Shown: positions 7,546-18,111, numbered from the stretch's first letter. The stretch is 18,522 nucleotides of DNA from Tieghemiomyces parasiticus (GCA_027575765.1 JANBPT010000938.1:1-18522), one strand, 5' to 3'. Program-made: numbers and translations. Notes: a model not told the origin generated them from the letters alone.

Positions 7546-9816
7546 CGCTCAAGGTGGCACCTGCACCCAATGCCTATAGCCTGCATGGCCCGCTGCGGTA
7601 GCGGAAGATAGCCTCTGGGCCACGGTGTCGATTGCTTTGAGGACCGCCCAGTTCCGACGCTGCCGTCTAGCCGACCGTTGAAACGGCTGCTCTCCGGGCT
7701 GTAAGTATACTACGCGCCCGCTAATCGTTTGCCGGGAGCTAAATTCAGCACCTGGCCGTATGTCCGCCGCGTTGAGAAAAATCCCCCAGCTACAGTCCAG
7801 AGACCAACCGATGGCCATAAGGAGGGGGGCGGGTAGCCGCGGGCTCCAAGCGTCCCAAGGGTTAGGGCCACCAAAAAGGGTAAAAATCAATCATCCCAGG
7901 CTACTAGGCCAGGTGGCCCGGAATCGAGAATTCAATGGCCAGCACTCCGATGCTCGGACCTTTAGCGGGGGAGACGGTGAACGGGAGGCTTACGTCTGCT
8001 ACGCTCATCATTGCCCCCATGCGCAACAGCCAGTGGCTCGATCTCGCAGCGTCCTATGGGCTGCGCCCCCGTCCTTTTTCCTTTTTCTTTTCCCCCTTCC
8101 GCCCACCTCATTGTGACCGTGCGCGGATAAACGAGGGGCGCAGGGCCTTACCAAAGCTGGAAATATGCGGGGTGTCGTAGGCACGTACGTCAGCATCACC
8201 CTTCCTCCCATGTCCCAATCTCCCCTCTCACCGGCTCCTGCCGAAGTCTCCGCCAATGAAAGGCCGAGAGGAGGGAGCTGGGGTGGGGGATTTAGTGACA
8301 GGCACGTTCGGGTTGTTGAGGATTGCCTCTGTCTATCAGAGATAGAGTCGGCTGGCCACTGGACATATTGCCTGGGCAGCATGTCGGTAGAGATAGACTA
8401 CCAAGACTTAAATCAACTGTGAGCTTCGGCCGTAGCTCTGGTAGTCAGTAGGCTCGGGGAGGGGCAGAGATTGAGTTGGCGCTGTTATTTACCGTCAATG
8501 GTTTGCTCGAGGCTCGCCCTGGTAATCTCCGGGGCTGGGCTGCAGTGCAGCGGTCGACTTAAAACCAGGTTCAGGACGGACTAGCGACAGGTTAGGCCCC
8601 CACGGATGTATCGAGTCTCAAGGCTATAATATGAAGGTAACGAAGAACCAGCTCGTGGCTTGCTGACCATAATAGAGCATATTTTACCGTCCGCCCTCCT
8701 CCCCCCCTATGGTGGGGATCATATTATAGGGCGCGTCTCCGATTTCTTATCCCTATTAGTCTGTCTGCATACCAGCGTTTTCCCCGCCTAATCCAGTGCA
8801 TTAATGTCCCGCTATCACTATTCCTGGGCTTGGATTTCGATGCAGGCCTCAGCCATCGGCGCCCCCCACACTCCTCCAGACTACAACCCCTGTTGGCGTT
8901 GGCTGGGCCAGGGGAAGGGGAATGAGGTGTCACGATCGGCCAATCATCTCGGAACCTGTTAAAAATTCCTTTTTTCTTCTTTTTTTTTTTCGCTAAAACT
9001 CGGAACCCTTGGATATTTGACGTGAGCCCGACTTCACCTTTTTAGGTTCCCTGACCACTCATGGCGTAGAACGTGTCGGGGTGGTTGGAGTGGGTTAGTG
9101 GATGAGTCTCGGGTCCGAGAACGGACCCGCGTTGAGTTATTTTTTTTTGGCTTGGCTTGGCTAGGGAAATCCTAGACAAGCTATATGGGCGGTTAACTGG
9201 TAAGCGGTGGGGGGTAAACACTGTCCCACTCAATCTGAAGACACCACCGCGTAGGCTACTTTATCTATCCACACACGCCCCATGCGTTCGAAACCTTCTA
9301 CAGGCCCAACATTAGACGCCCGATAATTAGTATTTTTTTTTGATTACTACTACTGTACAGCAGCAGACGGGCCCGTCGTTAATATTTAGGCCAGCGGGTG
9401 ATGGGGTAAGATACAGGCTATATCGTCTACCAAGGGGCGTCGTGGAATCGGATAGTCAGTAAGACCAGGCAGCAGCATGAGGTATCCCTCACGAACCCTT
9501 CTCTCCTAAAACGACCAATTCGTTTTCCTATCTCCTTCCTCTCTCCCCCTTTGGTTGCCCTTTTTCGGAAGGCCGCCGACCGAGCTATTTACTGGGCTAA
9601 TCGGACTGACAGTCGACACTGGAGGGTGTATCAGACACCTTCAGGTAATCCTCTACTCCTTAAAAACCCTCTAGCGTTCCTGACAACGTGACCCTGTTTC
9701 TGCACAGCATGTAGATCAGAATAGAGAAGCTCAGGAGAACAATATCAAGGGCAAGCTCAAGCTCGGATAGTATAGGTCAAAAGCAGAGGAACCTCGTCAA
9801 CAAGAGGCTCCCTTTT

Positions 9817-9822
9817 TTTATT
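9817..9822 (-). promoter_or_regulatory. AATAAA poly(A) signal for the response regulator gene
   Basis: AATAAA on the minus strand, about 370 bases past the stop codon of the response regulator. The 3' region between is strongly pyrimidine-rich on the coding strand, and a donor-like GTACTC follows the stop closely, so a 3' UTR intron is possible. Confidence 0.45.
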
Positions 9823-10193
9823 TTCCAGGCAGAGCGGAGCACGTCAGCCCACACGAAGCCCAAATAGTGTCGTGTCCAGAGCTAAAGGTGCGGTCAGGGG
9901 TAGCAGAGTCATGCTCATCAATGGTCAGTAAATTAATAATGTACAGTGCCGGCAAGTGAAGTGCCGTGGAGGAGTTTGGGTGATAATCAAAGTGGTGGAG
10001 GGGCGATGAGGAGCAGGAGGGAGGTTGCATGGGAATGAAGTGGGGAGAGAAGGGAGACCTATGTATCGTTGAAGAGAGAGGGGGGAAGATGTAGATGAGG
10101 CGAGGCAGAAAAACACTGCAGTTGTCAGGGAGAGAGGATAGGGAGGGGAGACCATGCAAAGGAAGAGGACGAAAAGAGTACTTGCCACCCCTA

Positions 10194-10847
10194 CTAATTC
10201 GAGGCGGCAGCGGTAGCTACCGGAGCGCCGGGCGGTAAAGTAGCCAACTCGGGCAGGGCCACGGAGCTGATGGCACGACGGAGATCGTCAACACGGACGG
10301 GTTTGCTCACACAGTCATTGATCCCAATTTCGGAGTAGCGCCGGCGCTGGTGGGCCTGGTCGCTCGACGTGACCGCAATGATGGGTATCGTGCAATTGAC
10401 CGGGAGAATTCCTACGGCCGAAGGTGTATCTGCGTCCGAGTCAGTGTCGTCAGCCGAGGAGACGGAGATTTGGGAGGTCAACGACGACTGGTGGTCCTTG
10501 TCGTGGCTCCTCTTGGCGATACACCCGGCACGGATCCGTTCTGCCGTCTCGACGCCGCTGAGACCGGGCATATCAATGTCGAGGAGAACTAGGTCGTAGG
10601 GCCGCCGAGAGAGGGCCTCCAGAGCCTCGAAGCCGGAGTCGACAAAGTCTACGTCTTCGAGCAGGTCGGCAAAGTACTTGCGTAGCATGCGCGACAGGAT
10701 ACGGTGGTGGATCTGGTTGTCGTCGGCGGTCAGGATACGCAGGGGCTGCTGCCGCGTGGTGCTCAGGTCGCGCAGCTGCTGCGCCAGCGTGATAGGTGAG
10801 GACGTGCCGTTCGCACTACCGCCGCCACCGTTGGTATTGGCAGCCAT
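10194..10847 (-). CDS. Stand-alone receiver-domain response regulator (Ssk1/Srr1-like)
   Basis: A 217-residue protein that is almost entirely one response-regulator receiver domain. It should accept a phosphate from a histidine phosphotransfer protein in a fungal two-component stress relay; the pathway is family knowledge, not shown here. The domain spans about residues 36-198. The acidic pocket is D42 and D43 (LTADDNQ), the phospho-acceptor is D90 in DLVLLDIDMP, the switch residue T160 is in PIIAVTSSD, and K182 is in CVSKP. All core residues are present. A Ser/Asp-rich insert of about 40 residues (roughly 110-150) splits the domain, as in fungal Ssk1-type receivers. There is no output domain. 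I chose the ATG at 10847 because it begins a short Gly/Ser-rich lead before the domain; in-frame ATGs at 10958, 11075 and 11111 would add a Ser/His/Pro-rich tail and cannot be excluded. Stop is TAG. Confidence 0.85.
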   Translation of the reverse strand: MAANTNGGGGSANGTSSPITLAQQLRDLSTTRQQPLRILTADDNQIHHRILSRMLRKYFADLLEDVDFVDSGFEALEALSRRPYDLVLLDIDMPGLSGVETAERIRAGCIAKRSHDKDHQSSLTSQISVSSADDTDSDADTPSAVGILPVNCTIPIIAVTSSDQAHQRRRYSEIGINDCVSKPVRVDDLRRAISSVALPELATLPPGAPVATAAASN

Positions 10848-12808
10848 TGATGGGGAGTTGTGAGTTGAATGGAGCGCTCGCGGGCTGAGCGAGGCAGCAG
10901 CCAAGCTGGGCGCCGACAGGGTGGTTAAATGGACCGACTGATTGTCGTCGCGAAGCATCAAGCAGAGGTCGCTAGTGGTGACACGGAAGGAGGAGGCAGG
11001 GGAGGCTGTGGGGGGGGGGCGACGGCCTGTGGTGTAGGTCAGGGCGCTGTCCGAAAGGCTGCGAATATGGACCATGGAGAGGGGATGGGAGCAGGACGCA
11101 GTGTGTACCATGGCAGGTTGGGGGGTGATAGCAGTATGTCTACAAGAGGTTCGGTGTATGGTCCAAAAAAAAATGAATAAAAAAAATGCAATGTGGTCGG
11201 GAGGGGGTTCGTGCGCACCAGGCGTCAAAGCTACGTGGACAGTTCAAAGGGGCTCTGGGAGACTATCTGCCGGCCGTATTGGAAGGTAAAATAAATAAGG
11301 CGTGTGGCTAGTACAGTGGTTAAATAGGTTGCGGAAAGTGGCTGCAGAGGTGATCGAGGCTTGAGCAATTTGGGTTCAAGGGGGTGAACATCCTCCGGGG
11401 TCGAGCAGGACAGCCTGGGCTTATATATAAATCATGCGGCCAGACCAGAGAAAAAAAGGGGGGGCATCGCCGTGCGGGTTCACCAGCCAGTAAAATTACT
11501 ACCGGTAACGAAGGACTGGGATGGGGGGAGTGGGCGGGTGGAGGGGCGTACCTATTAGACCGGGCGAATCGACAGCGGCGTGCAGAGGCAGGCCGCAAGG
11601 CCTTGCCTAGGGGCCTCGGTGGGACAAGAATCAAGTGGGAATTATCTCCCCACCAGCCCTCTCCCAATTGTCTTTTCCGTCCAGCTGGGAGACGGGTGTG
11701 CGCAGGATCGGCACATCAAGCCGGAGAGGGGAGAGGGTGGTAACAAAAAGGGGGCGTTATGGGACCATGATAATAGGGTGGGGGGTGTATGGGACATCGG
11801 GCCCTGGTAATGTATCGATGGTCTGGCCCGGTTGACGGAGTGGCCTTCCACCTTCCTGTCCTTCCGTCCCCCAATACTTCTCCGTGGGACTATTGTCTCC
11901 AGTCGGCTCGGCATCACACACCAGCATGGGAGCGGCAGTGTGCAGAACAAAGGGGCTTGTGCATGGGCAGCCGCAGACCGTCCCGCCTCCCCTCCCTTCT
12001 CGGCTCGTCCTGCCGGTCGACCGAAGGAGCAGGGCTCTGTGGCACTATGATTGGACACCAGGTCAGCGGTGCATCGAGACTACCGGGTCCAAGGGTTGGC
12101 TGGGCCAGTAGGCTCGGCGCTTTGGGGGTGTGTGTGTTTTTTGTTTTGCTTTTTAGTCAGCGCAGGGGCCGTCCACCGTTCCTTGGCAGGCAGAGGGTGG
12201 ACGGCACACCAGTGAGTTCCCTTGGCGGCTCAGCCAGATGGGAGGGGGGTTCGTGCACTACAGCAATCCTTCGGCCGGACACTTCCTCGCCCCCACGCTC
12301 AGTACCCCCCCCCCTCATAGCCACATCTCCCCGCCTAGATCGCATCGATCACATAACTACTGCGGCGCCGGGTGGCCTGGACCCTTGCAAATCACCGTCG
12401 CCATTTTTGGCTGTTGTGCCAGATAAGCCATTGCAATCTGGCTAATCAATGTCCAGAAGCTTTGGAGGGTTTGCGGCAGGCGATTCTCATACGGTTCAGA
12501 ATGTGTTGGTGCTACGGCTGGCTTTGGGCCTATACCCTCCCGCAGCCCCCAGGCTCACAAACTAATTCCCAGTTATAGATCGGCTACTTGGCACATAGCT
12601 CTGGGTGCGGTCTTGTGACCACTTTGTAGTTGACCCCTTGACCCAGCCACGGACTCTACAGTCAGACCTTGCAAGCTAAATCAGCGCTACAGACTCCCCC
12701 CTCCTTCACCTACCATCATATCCACACTCCGCTTCGTCGACACGGACTCTCCTGGCGGCCAATTTAAATATTTTTAAAAATGAAATCAAGAGTACCGCTC
12801 CCTCCACC
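10848..12808. other. Gene-poor stretch upstream of the response regulator
   Basis: No gene I can support. The part next to the response regulator should hold its 5' UTR and promoter; a TTATATATAA is at 11421-11430, rather far away, and A/T runs lie at 11163-11190. A 218-codon plus-strand frame (11789-12445) overlaps frames of similar length on the other strand and is rich in Arg, Gly, Ser and Pro; I read it as a chance frame in GC-rich DNA. Confidence 0.4.
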
Positions 12809-13033
12809 ATGAATATCCTCAAATGCATCCGGGGGCTCCCGCGTAGCGCATCAACTGCGGCCGTTCTCCTACCAACTAACCTTGAACCCATGGCGCACCG
12901 CTGGCGCGCCTTGTCCACGCAGTACGTCTACTTGCACAAGCTGGAACACGACAGATCTCCATCTTTCGCCCCCCCCTCGCCTTCCGGCCCAACGGCCGCC
13001 ATAACATCGCTGTCTCACAGGCACGCGTTCTGA
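12809..13033 (+). CDS. Weak candidate: start of a small gene with mitochondrial-type N-terminus
   Basis: The ATG has an excellent eukaryotic context (CCACCATGA), and the first 37 residues (MNILKCIRGLPRSAST, later HRWRALST) are rich in Arg, Ser and Ala with little acid, like a mitochondrial targeting peptide. The frame stops after 74 codons. A donor-like GTACGT at 12922 and an acceptor with branch site (CTAACTACACAG, ending 13049) would join, in phase, to a further open frame containing RATLSAARNIAVPAARVV. Another protein-like frame lies at 13254-13439, followed by a donor-like GTATGA. I do not recognise any product. It may be a multi-exon gene, a pseudogene or chance. Confidence 0.2.
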   Translation: MNILKCIRGLPRSASTAAVLLPTNLEPMAHRWRALSTQYVYLHKLEHDRSPSFAPPSPSGPTAAITSLSHRHAF

Positions 13034-13439
13034 AGCCCTAACTACACAGCCCGACCGCCTTAGGCCTACGGGCCACACTCAGCGCCGCCCGCAACATAGC
13101 CGTGCCCGCAGCCCGTGTGGTAAATCAAGCTGCCGGTCAGATCGGCCGCTGGAATAAAGGTCACCCAGAATGCCAACTGTCATGGCACCTAGCCGCCTGA
13201 TAACGGTCTGGCTCATCAGCACCATATTCGGCCCCCACCTACGGTGCGTCTGATGTCTGAGGCACCTCACCTCACTCCACTCCATCCTATGCTACCGCTC
13301 ATCCCGCCTGCTCCCGATCGACGCCGCAGGAAACCCCTCCCTAGAAACGGTTGCCATTCTGGCCTTCCCAGCAACCTTCGACTCCATACCCTCTCGCCAC
13401 CACCACGGCATTCTCACCTTCGCCATCCACCAAGTATGA

Positions 13440-13612
13440 ACACGATGCCTTAACAGGCAATCCCCCCTTCCACACCTGAAGGGCCGCCACCGGTCCCCCC
13501 CCTACCGCCACACACCTCCACCCCCCCTCTTCCCACCTACCCCACCAGCACCCCAACCTGGGAGACCCCGCTACCCCCCTCCCACTACCGACCAAACCAC
13601 ACTTTCTCCATA
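13440..13612. repeat. C-rich, G-poor low-complexity tract
   Basis: The plus strand is dominated by C runs of four to eight with very few G, so the minus strand carries many G runs that could form G-quadruplexes. It could be an intronic pyrimidine tract of a plus-strand gene, a promoter element, or simple low complexity. Confidence 0.6.
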
Positions 13613-15082
13613 AAGAGTTTTTAATCTCTAAGTAGGATGTAAGACGGCCTTGCTATACACACATGAGAGTCGTAGCTACTATGCGACATTAAATAAATGG
13701 ACCCCCCCATGTTATCTTACTCTTTCACGACAAGAGCCCTTGGCCTAGATATCGCAAAATGATGGGGGGGGGGTGATCGCTGCAGGCCACCATTAACATG
13801 AACTAATAAAGGGCTCACCATACTACCAAGGTCAGTATATCGCCACCCTCGGGCGATCTTTGTCGAGTTGAACTATTCTTGTCGCAATCTCCTCTAACCG
13901 AGGTGAATAGAGAAACGTGACGAATTCTACCCAGCGACTCAGCCACGCTACCCTACCAACAAATCACTGCCAGCTGCCAGACCTATTCAACGACGGGGCA
14001 AATGGCGGTAACGAGTCGGTAGGGACGAGAAATTTAATCGTTTTGAGGAACACCGGGAGGAGGGAGCCATGGGGTGCCACCGGCAAAGGTAACAATTAGA
14101 GACAAATAAGGAGGGCAGAGGTCGCGGGATTCTAATGGGTAGTCGGTAAGGGGCTGGTGAATAGCTATCGGGGTGTACGGAGACAGGAAATGATTGAGGA
14201 GGAAGGGTACAGTGCCCTATGGCGGCTTCACTGTCCTACGTGGTTGTATACCTACCATTTGTGGACGCTCAGGGGTCAAGACCAGCGGGTGCCATGGCGG
14301 GTGGGGAACAGGCCGACATTCCTTCGTCCCCCTTTTCCCCTCTTATATACAGGGGCGTCGCCTGTTGGTACCGGGCACATGTTTCGGGTGCGGGGCAGGC
14401 GGGCAGCCTACCATCGGCCGGGAGAGGTTGCAAAAAGGACGCATCCCCGGTTCACGGCCATGTTGTCGATGTCGAGCGGTGCTTTAGCTTCTCCTGTGAT
14501 CGACCAAACAAACGTGATCTGAAGGAGGTTAGTTTGGCAACGTGAGGAGGGGAGGGGCTACTGATCGAGACTGTGTAGACCCAAGCAGGCACCAGCTGGT
14601 CACTCGCCCCGTTAGGCCAACAGGCCATAAATCACAGCGGGATACGCTTCGTCAAACCCCCTTTTTGGAAAACCCCACTACGCGCGTAGCCCATATCCAC
14701 AAGCCATACGGAGAGTCCCAGCCGTTGCTTGCAGGGTCATGGTGGGTGGCAACCCAGGTTGCGTAGCGTGTGGCAATCTGACCATTGAAGCCACGTGACA
14801 CAGAGGCCCCTCCAACCCCGCCACAGGCCGAAGGCCTAGTTGGGCATGGGAGGCGCAAGGTACGTGCCATGGGCCACGGACGGTTACTGGGGAATCTCAA
14901 GATCACGACGGCATCCAGCACAATTTCGCTGCTTACAGGGCCCTCGCTACCTTGCCCATTCCAAGTGCCGCTGGGGGCTTGCACCTACCGAAATCTGGCA
15001 TCGCCACCCTCTACTCCGCATCTATCCTTCCCCACTGCTCCACTTTATCTAAAACCGCGGACTCGTCCCGAAGATTCCTGTC
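13613..15082. other. Stretch without a supportable gene
   Basis: Several overlapping frames of 60-120 codons occur at 14150-14550, but none has a domain or convincing start. A CACGTG lies at about 14793-14798. The last 60-100 bases must contain the 5' UTR and promoter of the next gene; I see no clear TATA box there. A 209-codon frame that begins at 14785 continues across the next gene in another frame and is best read as a shadow of it. Confidence 0.4.
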
Positions 15083-16231
15083 ATGATCGCTTTCAGCCGT
15101 CCCGTCCCCCAGGTCTTCCAGAGCGTTCTTCGGCACCACCGCCCGCTCGCCCCGGCGGTCGTGGGCCGCACCGTAGTCTACCAGCGGTCCCTATCCTCAT
15201 TCCGTCGTCCGGGTGGGCTTCTAAACCACCTGCTAACTCACCGGGCCGGCCTCACATCGTTCGGTCAGCAATACCACCCCCGCCACCCACCCACGCGGTT
15301 CGCCGGTTTATTCACCGTGACAGGGGCCCCCGTGCGGCACGTCGCTTCAACGTCGGAGAAGGCGGCACTCAAGCGGCGGAACGAGCGGGTCTCGGAGGTC
15401 AAGGGCCTGGATGACCCGCAGCTCACTTTGATCTATACCGCGCCTGCGGCCGAAACGATGGACGTGCAGAAGCGGAACGGGTCGATTTTTTTCTTCGTCG
15501 CCTTGTTGGCCATCCCATATATCGTCTACGCATACTGGGAGCGCGCGTATCTGGTCATCCCCGGTAAGCCTCTCACCCTCTTCCCCGTCCGGCCTTTGGG
15601 CCGCAACCTAGTTGACTTTAAGTGATTCTTGTTAGAGGTCATGCCTGGCTTGCCCGTTGTACCTCTCGATTTACACGGTACCATATTATCATGAGTAGTA
15701 TCATCTCTGATGGATAGGTAGGCTTCTAACGCCACGCCCCCTCCTCGCTTCCACCCCGCCCCCCTCGTTGCCCTCACAATCGGTATCTGCGCTCACCTCC
15801 TCCCTCACATTCTAGCCTTCTACGCGGCCATCATGCCCCTCTCCCGCCAGCACTGGCTGTGCAAGCGGCTGGTGACACGCATGTGGCTAGTGAACGACAA
15901 GAGTGGCCGTCTACCGCGCGGCGTCCGCGAGACATTTACGGCGCATACCGTCAACCAGCGCGCTCCACTTTTTCCCGAGCAGTTGGTTCGGATCGAAATC
16001 TATTCGTTCTGGGGCAAGAACCATCAGTACGTTGTCCCCATTGGTCAGCTGAAGCTCGACGGACTGAAGGGCCGTCGTGATCGTTGGGCGTTCCGCGACC
16101 CGGTGGATGTGAACGGGAAACGGTTGCCAAAGTTTTTACTTCTTGATTATGAAATTGACCAGAAATCATTCGCCCAGCTGCGAATTTTGAAACACCAGAT
16201 TGCCAGCCACGATGAAATCATATCCGGATAA
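15083..16231 (+). CDS. Mitochondrial membrane protein, TMEM70/TMEM186/TMEM223-like (two exons)
   Basis: Exon 1 is 15083-15563 and exon 2 is 15816-16231, giving 298 residues. The first 91 residues carry many Arg and no acid (first Glu at 92), a strong mitochondrial presequence. A motif LTLIYTAP (about 114-121) precedes a membrane segment at about 133-152 (GSIFFFVALLAIPYIVYAYW). The C-terminal half has the soluble-domain pattern seen in this family (EIYSFWGKNHQYVVPIGQLK). Relatives assist assembly of respiratory complexes or ATP synthase; that role is inferred from resemblance by eye. The donor GTAAGC at 15564 and acceptor TTCTAG ending 15815 keep phase. However, the family has two membrane segments, and the in-frame pyrimidine-rich sequence just before this acceptor would encode a second one, so the exon 2 start is uncertain. 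The gene after it follows in the same direction. Confidence 0.6.
15564..15815 (+). other. Intron of the mitochondrial membrane protein gene
   Basis: 252 nt, GTAAGC...TTCTAG. A CTAAC branch-site consensus lies at 15726-15730, followed by an AG-free, C/T-rich stretch up to the acceptor. The only other AG compatible with the downstream frame ends at 15721 (exon from 15722), but it is out of phase with the good GTAAGC donor; the phase-matching donors (15554 GTCATC, 15587 GTCCGG, 15611 GTTGAC) are poor. Confidence 0.55.
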
Positions 16232-16358
16232 GAGAGGGGAGTGGGTGGACCCCTTCCCCCGAAGTAGACTTGGTGGTGACAGGTGTGATAGGGTAACCCG
16301 GCTGTTGGGCATGTCTCCTTAGGTCATTGATGATACCAAGTGGGCATCATTGTTTACT

Positions 16359-16364
16359 AATAAA
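16359..16364 (+). promoter_or_regulatory. AATAAA poly(A) signal of the membrane protein gene
   Basis: AATAAA about 130 bases after the TAA stop, followed by T-rich sequence. Confidence 0.5.
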
Positions 16365-16543
16365 TCTGGCTGATTTCTCTCAGAGCAAGGTGCAGTGAAA
16401 TACCCACCCCTTTGTCAAAGCCAACTAGAAATGGTCGAGGTGTATTAGGGACACAACTATTCTCACGGCGGAACGGAGTGACTTAACCTATAGTCCCCTA
16501 TTAATGATGACGCCGGCCCCCAACCCTTAACTGGTATTGTCTC

Positions 16544-16550
16544 TATAAAA
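16544..16550 (+). promoter_or_regulatory. TATA-like box of the methyltransferase gene
   Basis: TATAAAA followed by more A/T, about 125 bases before the ATG at 16673, a plausible distance for a fungal core promoter. Confidence 0.4.
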
Positions 16551-16672
16551 AAATATTCTAATGAGCACTGCCATTCTGTTGTCCCAGTCCTATCCTCACA
16601 TTCCGCTCCATTGACCGTACTCGATCACCATCGCCACTGAAAAAACCACCGCCTTATTCCCGACCAAGGTTT

Positions 16673-18019
16673 ATGGCCGACCAACAATCCGCCGGGCAAC
16701 GAGAAGCGGAATCCCCGTCCCGGGCAACAGCTACCACTTTTCCCATCATCTCAATGGGCAAAGCGGATGCGACTGACACCCTGACTGAGGCCATTAGCGA
16801 GCTCAACGTCTCCACGGCTGATACGGCGACCAAAGCTGTACCAACGACGACAGACGACGGCCCCGCCGTCAAACCCTGGAAGGGTAAGCGAGCACTGGGT
16901 CGGCACCCGGAGCAAAGTATCCTGACCGTGATCCGCCTGGCCTGCCATGACCTAATTGATGACCCAGACTTCGCGGCGAAATTACGGTCCATCAAGGAAC
17001 GATTCCTCGTCCGCGACTACGTTGGCGTGTTTAGCAACCCTCCGAACCTACCCATCTACGCCGCACAGTACATCCCGGGGCGCTCGTTATGCTACTTTGA
17101 ACTCTTCCGTACCGAGAAGGCCCTCCGCCGTATCCTTAACGGCCGGCCCCGAGTTTTCTGTATGGGTGCCGGCGCTGGGAGTGAACTGGTGGCCTTGATG
17201 GCCGCTTCATTATATACTCCGACGGACGCCGACGGGAACCTGATCCAGGGGAAAACATCAGTCGAGACGACGAAGGACAGCCGGCCACCGCATCATAATG
17301 GGAAGCACGGTGCTAGGTTGGGCAGCGTGAACCCTCGGCCCGTTGTGTGCCATATCCAAGATTTCGCCGACTGGCAGCCGGTATTAAACCGCCTGGAAAC
17401 CACCATCCGTGACGTGTGGCATGTACCCCGCTCGTGGTTCCAGATTCATTTCACCCAGAGCGATCTTCTGGATCCTGATACGGACCGTTTAGCCGCATCG
17501 CTGGCCGAGGCCGATTTAGTCACCTCCCTCTTCGTTATGAACGAGCTCTTTTGCGAGCAGGCCAAGGCCATGGCACTTGTTAACCTGATCATCAAACACT
17601 TGCGACCGGGCAAGCACTTTTTGGTAAGTTATATATTTGACTTTTTATATGGGTATATTAATTTACAGGTCCCTGGGACTTACCCTGAAGGGTACCTAGC
17701 TGCTGATTTCCTAAGGTCAATGTAGTTACGTACGATTCTAACCCTTTAGTCACCCCCCTCCGCTCTCCTCCTCTCTCTCCCCTTCCCACTGACTCGCCTT
17801 CCAATCTTCTGATAGTTAATCGACTCCGCCGGATCCTTCTCCGAGATTAAGGTTGGTAATAACACCTACATGCTCTATACGGTCTTTGACTCCTTAAAAC
17901 GCTTCTTCAAACCGATCCTTAGTGACAATGCCCGTTGGTACCGCTACCCGGAAAATGTTTCCTATCCACTGAAACTGGACAATATGCAGTACTACTTGCG
18001 GCTCTACGAGAGGCTATAG
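16673..18019 (+). CDS. BMT6: 25S rRNA (uridine-N3)-methyltransferase, BMT6-like (two exons)
   Basis: Exon 1 (16673-17623) and exon 2 (17816-18019) join in phase 0 to give 384 residues, close to yeast Bmt6. Family members (Methyltransf_34) use S-adenosylmethionine to methylate N3 of a uridine in large-subunit rRNA (U2843 in yeast) in the nucleus/nucleolus. The N-terminal 70 residues are Ala/Thr-rich and probably disordered. The SAM-binding motif is at about 161-171 (VFCMGAGAGSE), followed by an insert with PTDADGNL; the acidic LFVMNELF motif is at 287-294. The junction reads GKHFL-LIDSAGS, typical of the family. The C-terminus has the characteristic WYRYPENVSYPLKLDNM followed by YYLRLYERL. The next gene starts about 440 bases downstream. 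Base usage matches its neighbours. The family call rests on motif recognition; the exact target nucleotide is inferred. Confidence 0.85.
17624..17815 (+). other. Intron of the BMT6-like gene
   Basis: 192 nt, GTAAGT...GATAG. The likely branch site is CTGAC (about 17789-17793), with an earlier CTAAC at 17738-17742. The middle is C/T-rich. A second acceptor-like TTTACAG ends at 17669; using it would create a frame of 18 codons ending at TAG 17723-17725 and a truncated protein lacking the conserved C-terminus. Confidence 0.85.
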
Positions 18020-18105
18020 CCAAGGTAAGGCATGCAGTATAGCTCTCTTTGCTCCTAAGAGCTAGTACAATTATGGGTGAGAGGGGAGGGCGGGAAAGGC
18101 TAAAT

Positions 18106-18111
18106 AATAAA
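18106..18111 (+). promoter_or_regulatory. AATAAA poly(A) signal of the BMT6-like gene
   Basis: AATAAA about 90 bases past the TAG stop. A CACGTG E-box follows at 18113-18118 and could belong to the promoter of the next gene. Confidence 0.5.

Larger units (their letters stand above)
4422..9816. other. Long stretch without a supportable gene
   Basis: From about 4,700 the sequence becomes GC-richer, but no frame here shows a recognisable domain or convincing codon pattern. The longest frame is a 232-codon minus-strand one (6625-7323), rich in Ala, Ser, Pro and Arg, with no domain or clear start. Isolated donor-like sites occur (GGTAAGTT near 5748, GTAAGTAT near 7700), but the frames before them are short. 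Notable structures are the hairpin at 6245-6266 and the near-palindrome at 7500-7545. Several poly-T runs lie at 8970-9350. I found no tRNA, 5S or U6-like sequence. It may be true intergenic DNA, decayed genes or non-coding transcription units. Confidence 0.45.

Noticed and set aside
9781..9816. Intrinsic-terminator-like hairpin plus T run after the response regulator
   Set aside because: The gene is eukaryotic and the nearby AATAAA explains the 3' end better; the stem is short and imperfect.
11789..12445. 218-codon plus-strand open frame
   Set aside because: Overlaps several other frames; Gly/Arg/Ser/Pro-rich with no recognisable motif; expected by chance in GC-rich DNA.
14785..15414. 209-codon plus-strand open frame
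   Set aside because: Its second half is the wrong frame of the mitochondrial membrane protein gene, which has the presequence and membrane segment.
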